Assembly: GCF_002237655.1 (NCBI RefSeq)
Contig: NZ_NOKT01000003.1
Location: 186,001-250,000, forward strand
Source of the DNA: Streptomyces sp. XY006
Lineage (GTDB): Bacteria; Actinomycetota; Actinomycetes; Streptomycetales; Streptomycetaceae
Length of the DNA: 64,000 nt
Direction of reading: 5' to 3'
A model generated the notes under the pieces. The model had not been told where the DNA came from, did not search any database, and saw nothing but the letters and a program-made list of their open reading frames with translations. Shown here one piece after another: positions 50,329-59,180 of this stretch (its first letter is position 1; each line of letters begins with the position of its first letter). Position numbers and translations under genes: made by a program.

Positions 50329-52146
50329 CTACTCCACCGTCACCGACTTGGCGAGGTTGCGGGGCTTGTCGATGTCGCGGCCGAGGGCCAACGCCGTGTG
50401 GTAGGCGAGGAGCTGGAGCGGGATGCCCATGAGGATCGGGTCCAGCTCGTCCTCGTTCTTCGGGACGACGATCGTCTCGTCGGCCTTCTCCTGGTGCTGG
50501 TGGGCCACCGCGAGGATCTTGCCGCTGCGGGCCTTGATCTCCTCCATGGCGGCGCGGTTCTTCTCCAGCAGGTCGTCGTCGGGGACGATCGCGACCGTGG
50601 GGAGGGCCGGCTCGATCAGGGCCAGCGGGCCGTGCTTGAGCTCGGAGGCGGGGTAGGCCTCGGCGTGGATGTACGAGACCTCCTTGAGCTTCAGGGACGC
50701 CTCGCGGGCCACCGGGTAGCCCCGGACCCGGCCGATGAAGAGCATCGAGCGGGCGTCGGCGAACTGCTGGGCCAGCTTCTTGACGTCCTCCTCCTGCTCC
50801 ATGATCTCGGCGATCTGCGCGGGCAGCTTGCGCAGGCCCTCGATGATGCGCTTGCCGTCGCGCACGGACAGGTCGCGGGTGCGGCCGAGGTGCAGGGCGA
50901 GCAGGGCGAAGGCCACCGTGGTGTTGGTGAAGCACTTGGTGGAGACGACGCAGACCTCGGGGCCGGCGTGCACGTAGATGCCGCCGTCGGCCTCGCGGGC
51001 GATGGCTGAGCCGACCACGTTCACCACGCCCAGGACGCGGGCGCCCTTGCGCTTGAGCTCCTGCACGGCGGCCAGCACGTCGTAGGTCTCACCGGACTGG
51101 GAGACGGCGACGTAGAGGGTGTCGGGGTCGACGACCGCGTTGCGGTAGCGGAACTCCGAGGCCGGCTCGGCGTCGGCGGGGATGCGGGCCAGCTCCTCGA
51201 TCATCTGGGCGCCGATCATGCCCGCGTGGTACGAGGTGCCGCAGCCGAGGATCTTCACGCGGCGGATCCGCCGGGCCTCGCGGGCGTCCAGGTTGAGGCC
51301 GCCCAGGTGCACGGTGGAGAAGCGGTCGTCGATGCGGCCGCGCAGCACGCGGTCCACGGCGTCGGCCTGCTCGTGGATCTCCTTGTGCATGTAGGTGTCG
51401 TGGCCGCCCATGTCGTAGGAGGCGGCCTCCCACTCGACGGTGGTGGGCTCGGCGGTGGTGCGGGTGCCCTCGGTGGTGTAGGTGCGGAAGTCGTCGGCCT
51501 TGAGGGTGGCCATCTCGCCGTCGTCGAGGGTGACGATCTGGCGGGTGTGGGCGACCAGGGCGGCGATGTCCGAGGCGACGAACATCTCCTTCTCGCCGAT
51601 GCCGAGGACGACCGGGGAGCCGTTGCGGGCGACGACGATGCGGTCGGGGAAGTCGGCGTGCATCACGGCGATGCCGTAGGTGCCCTCGATGAGCCGGAGG
51701 GTCTCGCGGACCTTGTCCTCCAGCTTGGTCGCCTGCGAGCGGGCGATGAGGTGGACGAGGACCTCGGTGTCGGTCTCGGAGAGGAACTCGACGCCGTCCG
51801 CCTCCAGCTTGCGGCGCAGGTCGGAGGCGTTGTCGATGATGCCGTTGTGGACGACGGCGACCTTGCCCTCGGCGTCCAGGTGCGGGTGGGCGTTCACGTC
51901 GGAGGGGGCGCCGTGGGTGGCCCAGCGGGTGTGGGCGATGCCGGTGGTGCCCTTGAAGCGGGCCGGGACCTTGGCCTCCAGGTCGCGCACGCGGCCCTTG
52001 GCCTTGACCATCTTCAGGCCGGAGGTCTTCGGGGACGTGACGACGATGCCCGCGGAGTCGTAGCCGCGGTACTCCAGGCGCTGCAGGCCTTCCAGGAGCA
52101 GGGGCGCGACGTCACGCTTCCCGATGTAACCGACGATTCCGCACAT
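50329..52146 (-). CDS. glmS: glutamine-fructose-6-phosphate aminotransferase (isomerising)
   Basis: 605 residues, full length. Ntn glutaminase with Cys2 (MCGIVGYIGKRDVAP), GIAHTRWATHG, and NGIIDN; then two SIS domains (LGCGTSYHAGMIGAQMIEELA, VSQSGETYDVLAAVQELK, CFTNTT) and the C-terminal KSVTVE end. Makes GlcN-6-P for cell wall precursors. In an operon behind an 85-residue conserved protein. In S. coelicolor a second glmS exists elsewhere; this looks like that extra copy by location. Confidence 0.96.
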   Translation of the reverse strand: MCGIVGYIGKRDVAPLLLEGLQRLEYRGYDSAGIVVTSPKTSGLKMVKAKGRVRDLEAKVPARFKGTTGIAHTRWATHGAPSDVNAHPHLDAEGKVAVVHNGIIDNASDLRRKLEADGVEFLSETDTEVLVHLIARSQATKLEDKVRETLRLIEGTYGIAVMHADFPDRIVVARNGSPVVLGIGEKEMFVASDIAALVAHTRQIVTLDDGEMATLKADDFRTYTTEGTRTTAEPTTVEWEAASYDMGGHDTYMHKEIHEQADAVDRVLRGRIDDRFSTVHLGGLNLDAREARRIRRVKILGCGTSYHAGMIGAQMIEELARIPADAEPASEFRYRNAVVDPDTLYVAVSQSGETYDVLAAVQELKRKGARVLGVVNVVGSAIAREADGGIYVHAGPEVCVVSTKCFTNTTVAFALLALHLGRTRDLSVRDGKRIIEGLRKLPAQIAEIMEQEEDVKKLAQQFADARSMLFIGRVRGYPVAREASLKLKEVSYIHAEAYPASELKHGPLALIEPALPTVAIVPDDDLLEKNRAAMEEIKARSGKILAVAHQHQEKADETIVVPKNEDELDPILMGIPLQLLAYHTALALGRDIDKPRNLAKSVTVE

Positions 52147-52158
52147 GTATACGTATTC

Positions 52159-52416
52159 CTAGCCGTAGACGATGCGCCGCAGCTGCCGGAGCGAGAGCTC
52201 CGGCGGGGCCACCGCGCGGTATTTGAGGTCCGCCTCGATCCGCTCGAAGATCGCCGCGTTCACCAGGCCCTGGGCCTGGAGCTCGCGGTGGCGGCGACGG
52301 ACGTACTCCTCGGTCGTCTCGTCGAAGTAGGCGAGCACGTCCTGGATCACGCGCAGCGCCTCGCCCCGGCTGAGGGCGGTGGACCGCGTCAGATGATCAA
52401 CGAGTTCGTCGTGCAC
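52159..52416 (-). CDS. conserved small protein upstream of glmS
   Basis: 85 residues, helical and charged: MHDELVDHLTRSTALSRGEALRVIQDVLAYF and the end LSLRQLRRIVYG. 12 bases before glmS, so one operon. It has no signal peptide or known motif. Similar small proteins stand beside glmS in related genomes as I recall. Confidence 0.7.
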   Translation of the reverse strand: MHDELVDHLTRSTALSRGEALRVIQDVLAYFDETTEEYVRRRHRELQAQGLVNAAIFERIEADLKYRAVAPPELSLRQLRRIVYG

Positions 52417-52587
52417 TCGCTAGATCCTGGGGTACCGGCGGCTCTTTCGCAAGAAATCTGCCCGGATTCGGGCAAGCGCCTGCGGGGATCTTTTGGGGGA
52501 ACGTTGAACCGGCCATGAGCGCTTGTTCGTGGGGCGTCCACCGGACGTCCCGCGTCTCGTTGCCCGAGGCGTCGACTTTTGGACGCC

Positions 52588-54168
52588 ATGGACACTCCTC
52601 GTATGGGCGTACCCGAGCGGCTCGCCGAGCGCATGAGCATGGCCGAGCAGCACGAGTACCTGCGCGCCCGGTTCTCCCGGCGCACGATGATCAGAGGCGG
52701 CGCCGTGACGCTCGGCGCCGTCACCGGTGGCGCGTTCGTACCCGGCGCCACCGCCCGGGCCGCCGTGCCCACCGCCCGCACCGCACCCGCCACCGAGGCC
52801 GTCGACGGCGCGCTCGTCGCCCCCTTCGGCCGCCACCTCGCCTACGGCTCCGACCCGCGCACGGAGATGACCGTCTCCTGGCAGGTCCCGGTCGCCGTCA
52901 GGAAGCCCTTCATCCGCGTCGGCGCCCACCCCACCGACCTCTCCCACCGGATCGACGCCGAGGTCCGCACCCTCTTCACGCCCGCCGGCGTCGGCGCGAG
53001 CGGGAACCACACCCAGTACTACGTGCACGCCCGGCTGACCCGTCTGCGCCCGGGCCGGACGTACTACTACGGCGTCGGCCACCAGGGCTTCGACCCGGCC
53101 GAGCCGCACCTGCTGGGCACCCTCGGCACCTTCACCACCGCCCCGGCCCACAAGCGCCCCTTCACCTTCACGGCCTTCGGCGACGAGGGCGTCAGCTACC
53201 ACGCGCTGGCCAACAACAGCCTGCTGCTCGGCCAGAACCCCGCCTTCCACCTGCACGCCGGCGACATCGCCTACGGCGACCCGGCCGGGCAGGGCCGGGC
53301 CGACGACACCGGCTTCGACGCGCGCGTGTGGGACCAGTTCCTCGCCCAGACCGAGTCCGTCGCCAAGTCCGTGCCGTGGATGCCCGCCTACGGCAACCAC
53401 GACATGGAGGCCTGGTACGCGCCCCACGGCTACGGCGGCGAGGAGGCCCGCTGGACCCTCCCCGGCAACGGACCCGACCCGCGGAACCTCCCGGGCGTCT
53501 ACTCCTTCGTCTACGGCAACACGGCCGTCATCTCGCTCGACGCCAACGACGTCTCCTTCGAGATCCCGGCCAACCTCGGCCTCTCGGGCGGCACCCAGAC
53601 CAGGTGGCTGGAGGCGCAGCTCAGGAAGTACCGGGCCGCGCACGACATCGACTTCGTGGTCGTGTTCTTCCACCACTGCGCCTACTGCACCTCCACCGCG
53701 CACGCCTCCGAGGGCGGGGTGCGCGAGGAGTGGGTGCCGCTGTTCGAGAAGTACACGGTCGACCTGGTCGTCAACGGTCACAACCACCAGTACGAGCGCA
53801 CCGACGTGATCAAGGGCGACCGGGTCGTCAAGAAGCTCCCGGTGGGCGGCACGGCCTACCCGGAGACCGAGGGCGTGGTCTACGTCACGGCCGGTGCGGC
53901 GGGACGCAGCCTCTACGCGTTCAGCGCCCCGCTGTCCTACGAGGGCCACGAGCACGAGGTGGACTCCGTGGCCTCGTTCGTCAACGTCGACGGCGGCAAG
54001 CGCACCGAGACCGTCGCCTGGTCCCGGGTGCGCTACCTCGACTACTCCTTCCTGCGCGTGGACGTCACCCCCGCGCCGAAGGGACGTCTCGCCACCCTGA
54101 CGGTGCGCGGCATCGCCGAGAGCGGGGAGCAGGTGGACCACTTCACCGTGGCCCGCCGGGCGAAGTGA
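52588..54168 (+). CDS. Tat-exported purple acid phosphatase-like metallophosphoesterase
   Basis: 526 residues from the ATG at 52588 (a TTG three codons earlier is possible). Tat signal FSRRTMIRGGAV at about residues 33-60. A fibronectin-like N-terminal domain (MTVSWQVPV...TYYYGVG) precedes a calcineurin-type phosphoesterase with its metal motifs in order: FGDEG, GDIAYGD, YGNHD, FFHHCAYC and NGHNHQYER. Matches secreted purple acid phosphatase-like enzymes of Streptomyces that release phosphate outside the cell. Divergent from the glmS operon. Confidence 0.88.
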   Translation: MDTPRMGVPERLAERMSMAEQHEYLRARFSRRTMIRGGAVTLGAVTGGAFVPGATARAAVPTARTAPATEAVDGALVAPFGRHLAYGSDPRTEMTVSWQVPVAVRKPFIRVGAHPTDLSHRIDAEVRTLFTPAGVGASGNHTQYYVHARLTRLRPGRTYYYGVGHQGFDPAEPHLLGTLGTFTTAPAHKRPFTFTAFGDEGVSYHALANNSLLLGQNPAFHLHAGDIAYGDPAGQGRADDTGFDARVWDQFLAQTESVAKSVPWMPAYGNHDMEAWYAPHGYGGEEARWTLPGNGPDPRNLPGVYSFVYGNTAVISLDANDVSFEIPANLGLSGGTQTRWLEAQLRKYRAAHDIDFVVVFFHHCAYCTSTAHASEGGVREEWVPLFEKYTVDLVVNGHNHQYERTDVIKGDRVVKKLPVGGTAYPETEGVVYVTAGAAGRSLYAFSAPLSYEGHEHEVDSVASFVNVDGGKRTETVAWSRVRYLDYSFLRVDVTPAPKGRLATLTVRGIAESGEQVDHFTVARRAK

Positions 54169-54187
54169 CGCCGTAGCGCGGCGGGCG

Positions 54188-55072
54188 TCACATCCGCTTG
54201 AGGATCGCCTGCTTGGCCAGCGCGAACTCGTCGTCCGTGAGCACGCCCGTGCGGTGCAGCTCCCCGAGCTCGCGCAGCCGGCGCAGCAGGGCGTCGTGGT
54301 CGTCCTCCGCGGAGGCGACCGGGGGAGAGGGCAGCTCCGGTGGCGCGTCCGCCACGCCGTCGGCGGCGGCCCGGGCCGGGTGCGGAAGCCTGGCCTGGAC
54401 CGCCGCGGCGACCAGTGCCATCAGCGGGTCCTTCTTGAAGCCCCACAGCTCCACGGCGTTGGGGTCGTACTTGGGCGGAGTCCTGGTCGGCGCGTTGCGC
54501 ACGGCGAAGCGGAGACAGCCGTTCTCCAGGCCGACCGCCGGGTGCCACTCCACGCCCGTGACGTCGGTGAGCGCGAGCGTGCGGGCGCCGGCGGCGGCCT
54601 TGGCGTCCTCCGTCTTCCAGTTCCACTCCAGGCGTATGCGCTCTCCGTCGAAGCTCGCCGTGCCGTCCCCGGCGGAGACCGACAGCGGCACGGCCGGCCC
54701 GGGCAGCAGGTACTCGGTCACCGGGCCGGCCGGCACCTGGTCCAGCAGCAGCGCGTTGCGGACCTCGTCCGTGAAGTACTCGGCCACTCCGTAGCGGTCG
54801 GACTCGACGATCAGCTGGTACGGGTCGTGGGGCTCGGTGAGCCGCCCGCCGGTCGCGTGCAGCAGCGGGTCGGCGCCGTCGCGCAGGCGCAGCCGCAGCC
54901 GGCCGCTCTTCTTGCCCTGCTCCAGTGAGATGCCCGCCAACGCCCCCAGCGGGACGACGAGTTCACCCAGTTCCCTGCGGAGCAGGCTGACGTTCTTGTC
55001 CCGCCCCGGGGTCAGCCGCAGGGCGTCGCCGTCGAAGATCCACGAGCCGTCCTTCTGGATGATTTCCGCCAT
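54188..55072 (-). CDS. DUF4429 protein with SHOCT tail
   Basis: 294 residues from the ATG at 55072. Two similar beta-rich domains of about 120 residues (SWIFDGDALRLTPGRDKNVSLLRRELGELVVPL / ASFDGERIRLEWNWKTEDAKAAAGARTLALTDV) of the DUF4429 type. The C-terminal short helix pair LRRLRELGELHRTGVLTDDEFALAKQAILKRM is a SHOCT domain. No signal peptide. Function unknown. Convergent with the phosphatase. Confidence 0.82.
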   Translation of the reverse strand: MAEIIQKDGSWIFDGDALRLTPGRDKNVSLLRRELGELVVPLGALAGISLEQGKKSGRLRLRLRDGADPLLHATGGRLTEPHDPYQLIVESDRYGVAEYFTDEVRNALLLDQVPAGPVTEYLLPGPAVPLSVSAGDGTASFDGERIRLEWNWKTEDAKAAAGARTLALTDVTGVEWHPAVGLENGCLRFAVRNAPTRTPPKYDPNAVELWGFKKDPLMALVAAAVQARLPHPARAAADGVADAPPELPSPPVASAEDDHDALLRRLRELGELHRTGVLTDDEFALAKQAILKRM

Positions 55073-55103
55073 GGGGTGGATTGTTTCACCCAAGTCCCGG
55101 GAT

Positions 55104-55119
55104 AGTGGTCCAGACCTCT
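55104..55119. promoter_or_regulatory. DasR-responsive element (dre) before the hexosaminidase gene
   Basis: AGTGGTCCAGACCTCT follows the dre consensus ACTGGTCTAGACCACT with a TGGTCCAGACC core, 33 bases before the GTG start. It lies between this gene and the divergent DUF4429 gene. Confidence 0.75.
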
Positions 55120-55152
55120 TGGAGCTCAACGGCTCACGGAAGGGACGGTTTT

Positions 55153-56757
55153 GTGAGAGACGGTCTCGTCAGACAGCGCCACAGAACACTTCGCCTTCTC
55201 GGCTCCCTGCTGCTCGTCGCGGTGGGCGTCGGCGTCACCCAGGCCGCCCCGGCCCGGGCGGCGGTCCCCACCCCGCTCGACCGGGTCGTACCCGCACCGG
55301 CCTCGGCCGAGCCCGGCGGCGATCCGTACCGCATCACCCGCTCCACGCACATCCGCGTCGACGGCTCGCGGGAGGCGCGGGGCGTCGCCGAGTACCTCGC
55401 GGACCTCCTGCGGCCCTCGACCGGCTACCGCCTGCCGGTCACCACGCACGGGCGGGGCGGCATCCGACTGCGGCTCTCCCACGGCGACTTCGGTCCCGAG
55501 GGCTACCGCCTGAACAGCGACGCCCGGTCCCTCACGATCAGCGCCAGAACCCCCGCGGGCCTCTTCCACGGCGTGCAGACCCTGCGCCAGCTGCTGCCCG
55601 CGGCCGTAGAGAAGGAGAGCGTGCAGCCCGGGCCCTGGCTGGTCGCCGGCGGCACGATCGAGGACACCCCGCGCTACGGCTGGCGCGGTGCCATGCTCGA
55701 CGTCTCCCGGCACTTCTTCACCGTCGGCCAGGTCAAGCGGTACATCGACCAGCTCGCCCTCTACAAGATCAACAAGCTGCATCTGCACCTCAGCGACGAC
55801 CAGGGCTGGCGTATCGCCGTCGACTCCTGGCCGCGGCTGGCCACCCACGGCGGCTCCACCGAGGTCGGCGGCGGCCCCGGCGGCTACTACACCAAGGCCC
55901 AGTACAAGGAGATCGTGCGGTACGCCGCCTCCCGCCACCTGGAGGTGGTCCCCGAGATCGACATGCCCGGCCACACCAACGCCGCCCTCGCCTCCTACGC
56001 CGAGCTGAACTGCGACGGTGTGGCACCGCCGCTGTACACCGGGACCGAGGTCGGCTTCAGCTCGCTGTGCGTCGGCAAGGAGATCACGTACGACTTCGTC
56101 GACGACGTGGTCCGGGAGCTGGCCGCGCTCACCCCGGGCCGGTACCTGCACATCGGGGGCGACGAGGCGCACTCCACCAGCCACGAGGACTACGTGAAGT
56201 TCATGGACCGGGTGCAGCCGGTCGTCGCGAAGTACGGCAAGACGGTCGTCGGCTGGCACCAGTTGACCGGGGCCACTCCGGCCAGGGGAGCGCTCGCGCA
56301 GTACTGGGGCCTGGACCGGACGAGCCCCGAGGAGAAGGCGCGGGTCGTGAAGGCCGCGCAGAGCGGGACCGGGCTGATCCTGTCCCCGGCGGACCGGGCC
56401 TACCTCGACATGAAGTACACCAAGGACACCCCGCTCGGGCTGTCCTGGGCCGGGTACGTCGAGGTGCAGCGGTCCTACGACTGGGACCCGGGGGCGTATC
56501 TGCCCGGGGTGCCGGCCGGTGCCGTGCGGGGCGTGGAGGCGCCGATGTGGTCGGAGACCCTGGAGAACTCCGGGCAGATCGAGTACATGGCGTTCCCACG
56601 GCTGCCGGGCGTGGCCGAGCTGGGGTGGTCGCCGGCGTCCACGCACGACTGGGAGCGGTACAAGGTGCGGCTGGCTGCGCAGGCCGAGCGGTGGGATGCC
56701 CTGGGGATTCAGTGGTATCGGTCGCCGCAGGTGCCGTGGGGGGCCGCCGGGCAGTGA
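55153..56757 (+). CDS. hex: secreted GH20 beta-N-acetylhexosaminidase
   Basis: 534 residues from a GTG behind GGAAGGGA. Signal peptide of about 37 residues (TLRLLGSLLLVAVGVGVTQAAPARA). N-terminal alpha/beta domain (GH20b), then a TIM barrel with RGAMLDVSRHF, LHLHLSDDQGWRI, VVPEIDMPGHTNAAL and the catalytic Asp-Glu pair in HIGGDEAHS. Late VEAPMWSETL and the ELGWSP end complete the active site. Cleaves GlcNAc/GalNAc from chitobiose and similar oligosaccharides, feeding GlcNAc metabolism; a DasR operator upstream agrees with this. Confidence 0.93.
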   Translation: MRDGLVRQRHRTLRLLGSLLLVAVGVGVTQAAPARAAVPTPLDRVVPAPASAEPGGDPYRITRSTHIRVDGSREARGVAEYLADLLRPSTGYRLPVTTHGRGGIRLRLSHGDFGPEGYRLNSDARSLTISARTPAGLFHGVQTLRQLLPAAVEKESVQPGPWLVAGGTIEDTPRYGWRGAMLDVSRHFFTVGQVKRYIDQLALYKINKLHLHLSDDQGWRIAVDSWPRLATHGGSTEVGGGPGGYYTKAQYKEIVRYAASRHLEVVPEIDMPGHTNAALASYAELNCDGVAPPLYTGTEVGFSSLCVGKEITYDFVDDVVRELAALTPGRYLHIGGDEAHSTSHEDYVKFMDRVQPVVAKYGKTVVGWHQLTGATPARGALAQYWGLDRTSPEEKARVVKAAQSGTGLILSPADRAYLDMKYTKDTPLGLSWAGYVEVQRSYDWDPGAYLPGVPAGAVRGVEAPMWSETLENSGQIEYMAFPRLPGVAELGWSPASTHDWERYKVRLAAQAERWDALGIQWYRSPQVPWGAAGQ

Positions 56758-56772
56758 TGCGGGTGCGGGTGG

Positions 56773-56807
56773 GTGGGGGCTTGTCGCGCAGTTCCCCGCG
56801 CCCCTGA
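56773..56807 (+). repeat. dispersed 35-bp repeat, copy 2
   Basis: Identical to 50283-50317 and in the same orientation. It sits 15 bases past the hex stop, before the shared terminator. Confidence 0.8.
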
Positions 56808-56833
56808 GAGTTCCCCTCTGCCCCTGAAAAAAG

Positions 56834-56870
56834 GACGGCCCCCCGGTGGACCGTACACCGGGGGGCCGTC
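56834..56870. terminator. bidirectional terminator between hex and desD
   Basis: Perfect 15-bp stem GACGGCCCCCCGGTG / CACCGGGGGGCCGTC with a 7-base loop, preceded by GAAAAAAG. Serves the two convergent units. Confidence 0.9.
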
Positions 56871-56880
56871 TGCTTCCGGG

Positions 56881-58653
56881 TCAGAACTCCGCGATCGGGT
56901 TCTTCAGGTTGCCCACCAGCTGGAGGGCGCCCGACGGGTCCGACAGGTCCACCATCTGCTCGTTGTTGCGCAGCTGCAGGCGGTTCAGGCAGGACAGCGC
57001 GAACTCGGGGGCGAACATGTCGTACTGCCGGAACTTGTCGGCCAGTTCGGGCGCCGACTCCTGGTAGGCGCGGGTGACCTCCGCGACCGTGCGCCAGAAG
57101 TCCTCCTCCTCCAGGACGCCCTCGGTGGCGAGGTTCGCCGCGAGGAAGCGGAAGAAGCAGTCGAAGACGTCCGTGAAGATCGACAGGAGTTTCTTGTCCT
57201 CCGGGACCTCCACGCGCAGCCGCTCCACCGTCGGCGGCAGCACCGCGTCCGGGTCCATGACCGCGATCTCCTCGGCGATGTCCTTGTAGATCGCCCGCTG
57301 CACGACCCCGTCCTTCAGCACGAGGATGACGTTCTCACCGTGCGGCATGAAGACCAGGTCGTAGGCGTAGAAGCTGTGCAGCAGCGGGGTGAAGTACGCC
57401 TGGAGGTAGCGGCGCAGCCACTCCGTGGGGGCGAGGCCCGACTGCTCGATCAGGGCGCCCGCGACGGAGGCTCCCTGGTGGTCGACGTGGACCAGCGAGG
57501 CCATGGTGGCCAGCTGCTCGCCCTCCCGCAGGGACGGCACCGGGCTCTCCCGCCACAGCGCGGCCAGCATCTTGCGATACGGCGAGTAGCGGTCGGTGGC
57601 CTGCTCGTACTCCAGGTGCCGGTAACCGACCGCCGCGCGCTCGCGGATGATCGACAGGCCCGTGGCCTTCAGCACCGGGTCGCCCTCGATGAGCTGGGCC
57701 AGCCAGTCGTTGATCGCCGGCGTGGCCTCCATGTAGGCGGCCGACAGACCGCGCATGAAGCCCATGTTGATGACGGACAGGGCCGTCTTCACGTAGTGCT
57801 TCTCGGGGCTCGTCCGGTTGAAGAAGGTCCGGATGGACTGCTGGGCCAGGTACTCGTCGTCGCCCTCGCCCAGGCACACCAGGTGCCTGCGGGCGACCTC
57901 GGCCGCGAAGGTGACGGAGAGCTTGTTCCACCACTGCCAGGGGTGGACCGGGATGAACAGGTAGTCGGCGGGGTCGAGGTCCTGCTCGCGCAGGACCGCG
58001 TGGAACCGCTCGACGGTCTCCGCGCCCAGTTCCTCGCGCAGGAAGGACTCGTACTCGATGCCGACGCCGGCCGTGAACGCGGCCCGCGAGCGGTGTGCGG
58101 CCAGCCAGACGAGGCGGACCGGGCTCGCCGTCTCCGGGGCGTACGACAGGTACTCGTGGATGCCGAAGCCGAGCCGCCCGTTGTTGGCCACGAAGCAGGG
58201 GTGGCCCTCGGTCATCGAGGTCTCGATGGTCTGGAAGTCGGCGCGGGCCAGTTCGGCCGCGGTCGTCTTCGGCTTGGTGAGCTTGTAGCAGGTGCCGGAG
58301 AGGGTGGAGGAGATCTCCTCCAGGTAGACCGGCAGGATGCTGTCGCTCAGGCCCAGGGACTTCTGCAGCTCGATGAAGAAGTCCAGGGCGGCGAGCGGGA
58401 GTTCGGTGCCGTCGCGGTGGCGGGTGATCGACTCGGCGTCGACCTGCCAGTGGTCGAGGGCGCGGAGCGTCGCCGCGAAGGTGTACCGGGTCAGGCCGTC
58501 GTCGCTGCGGACGACGTAGGTGCCCTCGGCGGTGGCCTCCGGCGTGATGAGGCGCTCGTGCGCGAACTCGGCGAGCGCCTTGCGGATCAGGAGGCGGTTG
58601 GCCCGCGCCCAGCGGTGGGGGGACAGATGCGCTACGGCGTCGGACAGGGTCAT
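56881..58653 (-). CDS. desD: desferrioxamine synthetase DesD (NIS synthetase)
   Basis: 590 residues of the IucA/IucC (NRPS-independent siderophore) synthetase family, type C. Motifs: ATP-side GHPCFVANNGRLGFG, FIPVHPWQWWNKL, RTSPEKHYVKTALSVINMGFMRGL and VFMPHGENVILVLKDG. Joins and cyclises hydroxysuccinyl- or acetyl-cadaverine units to desferrioxamine E/B. Last gene of desABCD, coupled to desC by ATGA. Confidence 0.95.
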   Translation of the reverse strand: MTLSDAVAHLSPHRWARANRLLIRKALAEFAHERLITPEATAEGTYVVRSDDGLTRYTFAATLRALDHWQVDAESITRHRDGTELPLAALDFFIELQKSLGLSDSILPVYLEEISSTLSGTCYKLTKPKTTAAELARADFQTIETSMTEGHPCFVANNGRLGFGIHEYLSYAPETASPVRLVWLAAHRSRAAFTAGVGIEYESFLREELGAETVERFHAVLREQDLDPADYLFIPVHPWQWWNKLSVTFAAEVARRHLVCLGEGDDEYLAQQSIRTFFNRTSPEKHYVKTALSVINMGFMRGLSAAYMEATPAINDWLAQLIEGDPVLKATGLSIIRERAAVGYRHLEYEQATDRYSPYRKMLAALWRESPVPSLREGEQLATMASLVHVDHQGASVAGALIEQSGLAPTEWLRRYLQAYFTPLLHSFYAYDLVFMPHGENVILVLKDGVVQRAIYKDIAEEIAVMDPDAVLPPTVERLRVEVPEDKKLLSIFTDVFDCFFRFLAANLATEGVLEEEDFWRTVAEVTRAYQESAPELADKFRQYDMFAPEFALSCLNRLQLRNNEQMVDLSDPSGALQLVGNLKNPIAEF

Positions 58654-59180
58654 ACGGCTACTCCTCGGGCGGCCAGGAACTGTTCGCGCGTGCAGAAGCT
58701 GAGCAGCGCGCGTTTCTCCGGCTTCTGGATCTCGCGCTCGGGTACGAACCCGACGGCCTCGTTCAGGGCGTGGACGGCCTTGTTGTCCACGTCGGGCTCG
58801 ACGACGACCCGCCGCACCGCCGGGTCCTCGAAGAGGTGCTCCATCACGGCGGTGATGACGGACCGGGTGAAGCCGCGCACGGGCGTGTCGGTCGGCGGGG
58901 TGAGGAAGTGCATGCCGATGTCGCCCGGCTGCGGTTCGTACAGGCCCACCAGCTCGCGGTGGGCCGGGTCGTACTTCTCCATGAGGAAGGCGGGAACACC
59001 GTCCTGGAGGCCGAGCTCGGCGTGGTGGTGCTCGTCGGCCGCGATCTCCATGTAGGCGCGCTCGACGTCCTCCAGTTTCGCGTCCTGCATCATCCAGAAG
59101 GCGGCCTTGGGGTGGGTGACCCAGGCGTGCAGGAGCTCGGCGTCCCGCAGCGGGTCGAGGGGGCGGAACGTGAAGGTCAT
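58650..59180 (-). CDS. desC: desferrioxamine acyltransferase DesC
   Basis: 176 residues of the GNAT-type siderophore acyltransferase group (IucB-like): [30 protein letters not shown], the late [16 protein letters not shown] and [21 protein letters not shown]. Acylates N-hydroxycadaverine with acetyl- or succinyl-CoA. Overlaps desB and desD by 4 bases each. Confidence 0.94.
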   Translation of the reverse strand: MTFTFRPLDPLRDAELLHAWVTHPKAAFWMMQDAKLEDVERAYMEIAADEHHHAELGLQDGVPAFLMEKYDPAHRELVGLYEPQPGDIGMHFLTPPTDTPVRGFTRSVITAVMEHLFEDPAVRRVVVEPDVDNKAVHALNEAVGFVPEREIQKPEKRALLSFCTREQFLAARGVAV

